DNA of 5,506 nucleotides from Bacteroidota bacterium (lineage in GTDB: Bacteria; Bacteroidota; Ignavibacteria; UBA10030): the NCBI GenBank assembly GCA_003453835.1, contig DMMN01000186.1:9224-14729 (forward strand). The letters are read 5' to 3'. Below the pieces are notes generated by a model that saw only the letters and a program-made list of their open reading frames with translations, did no database searches and was not told where the DNA came from. Within the stretch, counting starts at the first letter, position 1, and each line of letters begins with the position of its first letter. A program made the translations under genes and the position numbers. This document shows positions 1 to 5,506 of the stretch, in pieces.

Positions 1-781
1 CTTGCACCTTCTCGATGAAATTCGCGAGCTGATGCAAAGTGAGTTCGTCGAGGCCGTTGCGGTCTCGTTCCGTTTCCAGTCGCTCCTTGATCGCATCAAG
101 CTTCTTGTCTTCAAAAAACACGATGGCCGCGTTGATCGGAATGCTTGGTTCGGGCGCTGCCGTTGTTGATGCCGGTCGCCCCGCCTCCATAAACCTGACT
201 ATCGGCCGCGCCATGAGCGCAAGCTCCACGCTCGTATGCGTCGAAACGATCTCCCGATCGATCTTCTCGATCAATGCGCTGAACTCCTCATACGTCATCT
301 CCGCCAGGCCCCGCTCCTCGATGTATCGCTTGATGATTTCCGAGTAGTAGATGTAGTCGAGCAGATACCTGAGTTTCCGGTCGATCTCCGCCGTTGAGCG
401 GCGACGGTTGCTTTCGAAAATGAAGCCGAGCAACGTCCACTGCGGTCGACAGAGGAAATTGAACTGGAAATGAACCGCGTGATCAAGCATCCCTTCGAAA
501 TCATGCTGGCCGAATTGGTAGTTGAGCACCAGCAGGAGATCGATCTGACGGTGGAGACGGGCGATCTCCGGCAGTGCATAGGGTAACTTCTTCGAGCGTA
601 CTTCTGACTCGCGTTCCTGCTGCAAGATCTGTTCAACCTCGGCTTTGAAGTACGCTTTGATCGCAGGATGGATGTCTGACGCCAGGATGTCCCTCAGTCG
701 GATCGTCTCGTCCTCGCCAATCGTCCGACCCCGGACGGTGCTCCGGATGATGTCAATCTCTGTTTCGAAAATATATCCCAT
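1..781 (-). CDS. Uncharacterised helical protein, 3' end outside window (partial)
   Basis: I do not recognise this family. The frame is open for 260 codons from an ATG at 781 to the left edge with no stop, so the C-terminus is missing. The start (MGYIFETEID) lies six bases after the stop of the upstream TPR gene. There is no convincing Shine-Dalgarno sequence, which suggests translation coupled to that gene. There is no signal peptide or membrane segment, so the visible part should be cytoplasmic. Residues 1-60 look helical and charged. Residues 76-150 are rich in aromatic and large aliphatic residues (for example LLLVLNYQF near 82-90 and LLDYIYYSEII near 140-150) and look like a packed helical core. 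A Pro/Ala/Thr linker (about 201-215) leads to a second charged helical part (about 216-260). Only one cysteine is visible (111). No catalytic motif was seen. Its role is inferred only from adjacency to the exported TPR protein. The reading frame was translated by hand across the whole stretch and is continuous, so I am confident it is a real gene. Confidence 0.85.
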   Translation of the reverse strand, partial: MGYIFETEIDIIRSTVRGRTIGEDETIRLRDILASDIHPAIKAYFKAEVEQILQQERESEVRSKKLPYALPEIARLHRQIDLLLVLNYQFGQHDFEGMLDHAVHFQFNFLCRPQWTLLGFIFESNRRRSTAEIDRKLRYLLDYIYYSEIIKRYIEERGLAEMTYEEFSALIEKIDREIVSTHTSVELALMARPIVRFMEAGRPASTTAAPEPSIPINAAIVFFEDKKLDAIKERLETERDRNGLDELTLHQLANFIEKVQ

Positions 782-787
782 GCAACT
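782..787 (-). other. Six-base gene junction, likely translational coupling
   Basis: Only six bases (AGTTGC on the minus strand) separate the TAG of the TPR gene from the ATG of the next gene. No terminator or promoter fits here, and the preceding bases contain no strong Shine-Dalgarno sequence. The two genes therefore almost certainly share a transcript, and ribosomes finishing the first probably re-initiate on the second. Confidence 0.75.
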
Positions 788-3700
788 CTATGGAAGTAAG
801 TCTATGAAGATGAGACTCCGTTCTTTCCCCAGTGTGAGCGGATATCGAAGATCGGTATGACCGGCAGGATCCACTCTCGCCACTGCCAATCCGCCGCTAT
901 CCCACTTCACACGTTTCTCCCTGCCGCTTTTCACCAGCTCGGTTACCCGATCGATTTCCCTCTGAGCGCCCGTCTTGAACGTTGCATCGATGCCCGGTCG
1001 GGCGATGATCTGCTTGTACATGGTGATCGCCTGCTCGAACTTCGACATTTTTTCGTAGGCCTGACCTGCCATATAGTACGAGGTGGCCGTCCAGTCGACC
1101 TTCGATTTCTTCACGACGAGATACGGCACCTTCAGAAATTCAAGAATCGCCTGCTGATATTCCCCCTTGTAGAAATGGGCTTCGCCGATGTAGTAGCGTA
1201 TTTCCCCTTCAAGATCTGCATCGGAACTTTCGAGAAGATGTTGAAGATGGAGAACCGATTGATCATAGTATCCAAGTTTCTGAAACAACACTCCGATGTC
1301 GATCCGCTTGTTTATCAACTCAGGGTCATTCGGAAAACGCTCGACGTACTTGCGTGTCAGCTCAAGCGCACCGTCAAACATTGACAACTCCTTGTAGGCG
1401 AGGATCAGGTTGTTCATAGCGTATTGGACCAGGTCGGGTGCGCGTTGCTCATCGTCCAAGAGAGCCCTGTATTGCCGCGCCGCCGCCTCCCATTGTTCCT
1501 GATTGTAGTGCAAGTTGCCGAGGCTCAGTTGTGCGCGTGGCGCGATCTTGTCGGTGGGAAATCGCTGTACGATCGAGGCATAGAGGCGGAGAGCCTCTTG
1601 CGTCTCTCCGGCAAGTTCCGCAAGCCGCGCGTTCCCGTAGATCGCTTGCGGTACCAGAGCGGTTGTTGAATACTGCTGAAGGATATTGTCGAAAAAGGCT
1701 TTCGCCTTTGCGGCATCCCCACTCCGGAGAAAGTACATGCCCCTTTCGTAATCGAACTCGGCGGCGTAGCGTGCAACTCCGGGAAATGTGCGGACGAAGC
1801 TCGCGGCCCTTGCGTCTCCCTCTTTGGTATTGTTCAGCCTGAAGTAGCAGACGATGATCCGGGACTGCACGTACTGCTGAAGAGAATCCCCCTTCGCCTT
1901 CTGAGCCACCTCGCTAAACCGAGTAAGAGCGTTCGCGTAGTCCTCGTTCCCGTAGAACAGCTCTGCAGCTTCGAGCGATGCCTTGTTGAACTGGTCTGTG
2001 GATCCCAGAGCAAACTTCCCGGCTCGCTCGAGATATTTCGCAGCGAGCGCAATCATGCTCTCCGCGCGGGCGATCGATGCCAGCGCGTAGTATGCTTGGC
2101 CGGCCCGTTCGGTAGTGGTGTCGCGCCAAAGGTAGGCAACGTAGAGTCGTTTGGCCTCTGATCGATTCCCAGCCTTCTCCTGTCCGGCCGCAAGCTTGAA
2201 CAGAAGCTCGCGAGGAGTCTCCACGGACTCAGAAACATCGTTGCCAAGATGGGAAAGATAGGCTTTGAAGCTGCGAACCGACTTTTCCGGCTCGCCGGCT
2301 CGGGAGTACGCGTCCCCTCTCGCTCTGTCGAGGTCCGAAGCAAAGCTCGTGTAAAAGTACTTCTGCTCGATCGTCTGATAAAGCGGGATTGCCCGCGAGA
2401 CGTTTCCCCGTTCAGCATAATATTGAGCAAGAGTCCATGCCGCCCGTGCGCTCGAAGAATGATTCGGGTACCTCGTCAGAAAATCTTGCAGGACAACCGC
2501 TGCCGTATCGTTTTCCCCGAGTGCGAATAGTGCATCGGAGAGCCGGATGAGCGCATCCGGAGCCGCCGCGCTCTGCCGGTAGTTTTGAAGGATCGATCGG
2601 TAGATCGAGACGGCGTCCTCGAATGCTTTCAGCTCCTGATAGGCGCATGCCGCTTCGAAAAAGATCAGGTCCATGCGGCGGATATTCGAATGGTCTTTCA
2701 AGAAAGCGGCGTTGATCTGCCGTGCGTCGAGAATCGTTCCGGCAAGTTTGAATCGGAGTTTCAATTGAGCAATGGTTGCCTCTTCGGAGAACTCGCTTAT
2801 GGGGAATCGCTTGAGGAGCGAGTCATAGAGAGCAATTGCCCTGCGGGCAAAGGGGCTTTGCTTCGCTCCATCTGCCGTCGGCCCTTTCCGGTGAAGATAG
2901 TCGTTCGATTTGGCCTGATAGTACAAAGCAGCCGCCTGTTTTTCGATCTTCAATCCCAACTGGAGAGCGGAGTGAAATTGATCGGCCGATCGATCAAAGT
3001 CCTTGAGGTCGTTGAAGGAGATCTCTCCCAGGCGGAAGGCCAGATCGCCTTTTGGTTGTCCCGCGATGACGTCTCCGATGAGAAGAGCAAGCTTTTCAAG
3101 TCCGCCTTCTTTGTCTTTGAGCTCGTATGTCTTGATAGCTTCAATCGACTCTCGCGCCTGTGTGCTGTGTTCACTCGCGGGAAATTGCTGCACCAGGTTT
3201 TCGTATGACAGAAGGGCGAGCTCCGGAGATCCGGCCTGCCGCAGAGCTCCGGCGTGGGCAAAGAGGGCGTCATCGATCAGCGACGTGGATGGGTACTCTC
3301 GCATCAAGACCTCGAGCAGCTCAACTTGTCGCCGATGGTCGTTCAATTCCTCACCGCAGACGCGGGCCGCTTCAAGAAGGATGCGGGGGATTTCCGGGAC
3401 GCTGGGGAATTGAGTTCTAAAGGTCGAGACAAGTTTCATTGCCTCGGCGTAGTTCTTGCTTGCGACGAAGGATCGGATTCCTCCCAATTGAGCCAGACGC
3501 CGATTCACCGAACCCGAACTATCTTCCAATGCTTGCTTGAAGAACTCACTCGCCTTCGCCGGAGCTTGGACTTTCTCCGCCATGGCTCCTGCCTTGAGGA
3601 GTGTTTCTCCGCGTCGAGCTCCATCAAACCGAACCGCCTTTTCGTAGTGGGCCAGGGCTTTCGCTGCGTCGCCGCTCAGGGCATACGCGTCACCGATGGC

Positions 3701-4591
3701 AATGAGAGCCCCCTGACGAATTTCAGAAGACGCCTGAACGGTATCCTGCGCAATGATCTTCCAGGCATTCATGGCTCCGTCAAGACTCCCACTCTCCTTC
3801 TGCAGTGTACCAAGCAAGAAGAGAGCGGCATGATAGCCGGGCGTCGAGCGAAAATTCTTGATGACATCGTTCAGTGACGACTGCGCCTCCTCTAATCTCC
3901 CAAGCCTGACGAGAGCTTCAGACATGGCGATGAGGGCTTCAGCCTTTGCATTCGCCTCCTTCGATCCGTCGGCAGCCTTCCTCGCCTCGATTCGTGCAAG
4001 CTCAAACTGATTCTCCTCGAAGTACATCCTGCCAAGCTTCAGCCTGGCCTGCAAAATGACGTCTGACGAAGCGTAGTCTTGGACAAGGTTTCGCAACGCT
4101 TTCTTCGCGTTTTCCCGGTCACCCCCCTTTTCGAAATACTCGCTTGCCTTGAGGAGAGCCTGGGGTGCGATCTTGCTTTTCGGATGGAATGTCTTCAGCC
4201 GTTCAAATGCCAATCCTGCCTCGCGGGCGTTGTTCATCGCGATGTAGGCTTCGGCCACGTTCCACCATGCTTCCGGTGCCTTTGGATGATCGGAGAAGGC
4301 GAGGGCGAAATTCTGGAAGGATAATCGGGCATCGTCGAACTTCAGAAGCTTCAACTGGGAGAGACCGAGATAAAACCTTGCCTCCATCCCCTGCTGCGTG
4401 TTGGGATAGGTCGAGACGAACTGTCGAAATTGTTCGAGGGCCAGATCGTACAGTTTATCGTTGTGAAGGTTGACGGCGAGCTTGAAGTCGGCATTTTCTT
4501 TGGTTTCTTGGGAGGCCAGAAGGAGAAGTGGGATGAAGAAAAAGGCCGTTATGGTAAGGCTGCGAGGGATCATCGGTCGAAAAGGTAGCAC
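788..4591 (-). CDS. Large exported tetratricopeptide-repeat (TPR) protein
   Basis: This is a complete frame of 1,267 codons ending in TAG at 788-790. The longest start is a GTG at 4591. An ATG six codons later (4573) gives MIPRSLTITAFFFIPLLLLA, a cleaner Sec signal, and is my preferred start. Neither start has a clear Shine-Dalgarno sequence. The hydrophobic stretch (residues about 12-26) is followed by Ser-Gln-Glu, and no lipobox cysteine is present, so a periplasmic or surface protein is likely rather than a lipoprotein. From about residue 36 to 1220 the protein is a chain of helical hairpins with TPR spacing, for example G76/A88/F92, G1136/A1148/F1152 and G1176/A1188/Y1192. Helices often end in Phe-Pro or Tyr-Pro (62, 395, 433, 470, 596, 708, 936, 1011, 1086), as in TPR_6-type periplasmic repeats of the BamD and YbgF/CpoB kind. 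Likely loop insertions lie near 566-580 and 783-794. A basic, non-TPR tail covers about 1221-1267. TPR solenoids bind proteins, and no enzymatic motif is visible. A scaffold or assembly role in the envelope is inference, and the partner is unknown. Confidence 0.93.
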   Translation of the reverse strand: MLPFRPMIPRSLTITAFFFIPLLLLASQETKENADFKLAVNLHNDKLYDLALEQFRQFVSTYPNTQQGMEARFYLGLSQLKLLKFDDARLSFQNFALAFSDHPKAPEAWWNVAEAYIAMNNAREAGLAFERLKTFHPKSKIAPQALLKASEYFEKGGDRENAKKALRNLVQDYASSDVILQARLKLGRMYFEENQFELARIEARKAADGSKEANAKAEALIAMSEALVRLGRLEEAQSSLNDVIKNFRSTPGYHAALFLLGTLQKESGSLDGAMNAWKIIAQDTVQASSEIRQGALIAIGDAYALSGDAAKALAHYEKAVRFDGARRGETLLKAGAMAEKVQAPAKASEFFKQALEDSSGSVNRRLAQLGGIRSFVASKNYAEAMKLVSTFRTQFPSVPEIPRILLEAARVCGEELNDHRRQVELLEVLMREYPSTSLIDDALFAHAGALRQAGSPELALLSYENLVQQFPASEHSTQARESIEAIKTYELKDKEGGLEKLALLIGDVIAGQPKGDLAFRLGEISFNDLKDFDRSADQFHSALQLGLKIEKQAAALYYQAKSNDYLHRKGPTADGAKQSPFARRAIALYDSLLKRFPISEFSEEATIAQLKLRFKLAGTILDARQINAAFLKDHSNIRRMDLIFFEAACAYQELKAFEDAVSIYRSILQNYRQSAAAPDALIRLSDALFALGENDTAAVVLQDFLTRYPNHSSSARAAWTLAQYYAERGNVSRAIPLYQTIEQKYFYTSFASDLDRARGDAYSRAGEPEKSVRSFKAYLSHLGNDVSESVETPRELLFKLAAGQEKAGNRSEAKRLYVAYLWRDTTTERAGQAYYALASIARAESMIALAAKYLERAGKFALGSTDQFNKASLEAAELFYGNEDYANALTRFSEVAQKAKGDSLQQYVQSRIIVCYFRLNNTKEGDARAASFVRTFPGVARYAAEFDYERGMYFLRSGDAAKAKAFFDNILQQYSTTALVPQAIYGNARLAELAGETQEALRLYASIVQRFPTDKIAPRAQLSLGNLHYNQEQWEAAARQYRALLDDEQRAPDLVQYAMNNLILAYKELSMFDGALELTRKYVERFPNDPELINKRIDIGVLFQKLGYYDQSVLHLQHLLESSDADLEGEIRYYIGEAHFYKGEYQQAILEFLKVPYLVVKKSKVDWTATSYYMAGQAYEKMSKFEQAITMYKQIIARPGIDATFKTGAQREIDRVTELVKSGREKRVKWDSGGLAVARVDPAGHTDLRYPLTLGKERSLIFIDLLP
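932..4486 (-). other. Protein-level TPR solenoid within the large exported protein
   Basis: This is the stretch encoding roughly residues 36-1220, where nearly every 33-40 residues show a helix-turn-helix with small residues at TPR positions 8 and 20 and an aromatic residue near 24. At about 35 residues per unit there is room for some 30 hairpins, but several are degenerate, so the true count may be lower. The repeats are diverged from one another: I saw no near-identical copies at DNA level, so this is an old solenoid and not a recent tandem duplication. The clearest units are at residues 70-103, 685-710, 1057-1088, 1130-1155 and 1170-1196. The C-terminal ones are closest to consensus. Confidence 0.75.
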
Positions 4592-4656
4592 ATATTCGAG
4601 CGATTATCAAGGTTTGTGGCGTGTCCGTCCGTTTGCGCCACGGCAGAGAATCTTGA

Positions 4657-4685
4657 TTGACATTCAAAGCCAACTTTTGTACAAT
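4657..4685 (+). promoter_or_regulatory. Near-consensus sigma70-type promoter for the secreted-protein gene
   Basis: The perfect -35 hexamer TTGACA (4657-4662) is followed by a 17-base spacer and TACAAT (4680-4685), one mismatch from TATAAT. Transcription would begin near 4692, giving a leader of about 50 bases before the ATG at 4741. The position, orientation and optimal spacing all fit the plus-strand gene. The pattern matches the general bacterial housekeeping consensus rather than the TTTG / TAnnTTTG pattern described for Bacteroides. This is a sequence match only. Confidence 0.72.
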
Positions 4686-4727
4686 CATTCGCGCCGAGCT
4701 TCATCCAGCCAATTCCTGACGCCTTCC

Positions 4728-4734
4728 AAAGGAG
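4728..4734 (+). promoter_or_regulatory. Shine-Dalgarno sequence AAAGGAG
   Basis: AAAGGAG lies six bases before the ATG at 4741, which is near-ideal spacing, and fixes the start of the plus-strand gene. It contrasts with both minus-strand starts, where no comparable site is visible. Confidence 0.85.
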
Positions 4735-4740
4735 AAAACT

Positions 4741-5506
4741 ATGCGCCGTTTCTCTCTGGTGGCTCTTCTCTTCCCTCTTTCACTGTACGCTCAGATTTCA
4801 ATCACGTCTGCGGACGTTCAAGGATGGTTTGCCGTCGGTAAATCCTGGACGTATTTGAATTCCGATTCGAATCCCGGTACGATGAACGTTGGCACGGCAT
4901 CGGAGTCTGCACAGACGTGGATAGTTCCAAGCATTGCCAGGCTCGACACTTTCCGCATGGATAATGTTTCACCTTCATCGACGCCGTATGCTTCCTCCTT
5001 TCCACGGGCGACGCATTGTCAATATGGTGGACGCACGGACCAGGACGCCCTGTTTACAATCTACAACTTCTATCGCTTCAGCGCAGATTCCCTGATTCAG
5101 CTTGGCACGGTTCATCGCCAGAAGTTCCTTGGTCTTGACACGACTTACGTGGACGTTCGACCCGAGCCGCTTGCCCGGTTTCCCCTCGCACTCGGAGGTA
5201 CGCTAACGCGGCCTGACTCCGTGTACTCGGGACCGGGACAATTCAGCATTACGACCGAGACCGAGGTGTATGACGCGTTTGGATCAATGACCGTCCTTGG
5301 GAGAACGTATCAGGCCCTCCGCTCGAAGTCAACTGAGATTCGTCAGCGGTTTCTCAACAACGCTGTTGTACAACAGGACACTTTGATTTCCTTCATGTGG
5401 TTCGCGAAGGAAGGTGTTCTCGTAGAGCTCGAAGCGGCTGAAGCAGGACAATCATCAGGACAGATCCCGCTGCAATCGCTTTTGATACAGATCGTCAGCG
5501 CGACTC
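4741..5506 (+). CDS. Secreted protein of unknown function, 3' end outside window (partial)
   Basis: The frame is open from the ATG at 4741 to the right edge (255 codons, no stop), so the C-terminus is missing. The start is supported by the Shine-Dalgarno sequence and promoter upstream. Residues 1-17 (MRRFSLVALLFPLSLYA) form a short Sec signal with probable cleavage before Gln18. No lipobox cysteine is present, and the only visible cysteine is at 93. The mature part is rich in Thr, Ser, Tyr, Phe and Asp with short alternating hydrophobic stretches, suggesting beta structure. A segment near 107-160 (NFYRFSADSLIQLGT, then DTTYVDV, then PLARFPLALGG) and one near 175-200 (VYDAFGSM, then GRTYQALRSKSTEI) resemble a layout I associate with secreted hypothetical proteins of Ignavibacteria and relatives. 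Such proteins often end in a type IX secretion sorting domain, but that region would lie beyond the window and cannot be seen. No enzyme motif was found. Secretion is well supported, function is not. Confidence 0.88.
   Translation, partial: MRRFSLVALLFPLSLYAQISITSADVQGWFAVGKSWTYLNSDSNPGTMNVGTASESAQTWIVPSIARLDTFRMDNVSPSSTPYASSFPRATHCQYGGRTDQDALFTIYNFYRFSADSLIQLGTVHRQKFLGLDTTYVDVRPEPLARFPLALGGTLTRPDSVYSGPGQFSITTETEVYDAFGSMTVLGRTYQALRSKSTEIRQRFLNNAVVQQDTLISFMWFAKEGVLVELEAAEAGQSSGQIPLQSLLIQIVSAT

Larger units (their letters stand above)
4592..4740. other. Divergent intergenic region
   Basis: This stretch of about 150 bases (about 167 if the TPR gene starts at the ATG at 4573) separates the two divergent transcription units. 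It carries the plus-strand promoter and ribosome binding site described separately. For the minus strand only a weak -10-like GATAAT (4603-4608, read on the minus strand) was seen, without a matching -35 box. No strong inverted repeat, operator-like palindrome or riboswitch-like fold was recognised. Confidence 0.6.

Noticed and set aside
39..636. Open frames of about 100 codons on both strands within the left-hand gene (39-347 plus, 295-636 minus).
   Set aside because: Both are Ser/Arg-rich shadows. The continuous minus-strand frame from 781 to the edge explains the region.
2977..2998. Palindromic stretch GATCGGCCGATC with flanking TTGATC/GATCAA, possible operator or binding site.
   Set aside because: It sits mid-gene in the TPR frame, where ordinary codons explain it. 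GATC/CGATCG words are common across the window.
2585..3877. Long plus-strand open frames (about 207 codons each at 2585-3208 and 3254-3877) and other frames antisense to the TPR gene.
   Set aside because: They lie wholly inside the TPR gene on the opposite strand, have atypical composition for proteins (many Arg, Ser and Cys), lack start signals and show no recognisable domain. They are shadows of the real gene.
932..4486. Possible DNA-level tandem repeats matching the TPR array.
   Set aside because: Repeats are visible only at protein level. I saw no near-identical DNA copies, direct-repeat and spacer pattern, or CRISPR-like periodicity.
4603..4608. GATAAT on the minus strand as a -10 box for the TPR gene.
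   Set aside because: There is no acceptable -35 hexamer at 16-18 bases, and it lies very close to the first possible start codon. It is too weak to annotate as a promoter.

Overview
The window holds three protein genes in a divergent layout: a two-gene unit on the minus strand (positions 4591 down to 1, running off the left edge) and one plus-strand gene (4741 to the right edge). I see no RNA gene, mobile element, CRISPR array or long DNA repeat. Base composition is moderate, slightly GC-rich, and looks uniform. The plus-strand gene has a Sec signal ending in Leu-Tyr-Ala-Gln and a body like secreted proteins of the Bacteroidota/Ignavibacteriota/Chlorobiota group. That group, and Ignavibacteria-like lineages in particular, is my best guess for the host. 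It rests on protein style alone, with no marker gene.

Minus strand, 788-4591: a complete gene of about 1,267 codons for an exported protein built almost wholly of tetratricopeptide (TPR) helical hairpins. Six bases after its stop codon a second minus-strand gene begins at 781. It is open for 260 codons to the window edge and encodes a soluble-looking, mostly helical protein that I do not recognise. The tight spacing points to co-transcription and probably translational coupling.

Intergenic region, about 4592-4740: it contains a near-consensus sigma70-type promoter (TTGACA, 17 bases, TACAAT) and a good Shine-Dalgarno sequence (AAAGGAG), both serving the plus-strand gene. No equally clear signal was found for the minus-strand pair.

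Plus strand, 4741-5506: the N-terminal 255 codons of a secreted, beta-rich-looking protein of unknown function, cut by the window edge. All three genes plausibly belong to cell-envelope biology: a large exported TPR scaffold, a helical partner encoded directly behind it, and a separately promoted secreted protein. The scaffold-plus-unknown-partner pair is the most interesting part, but nothing in the window proves a new system.
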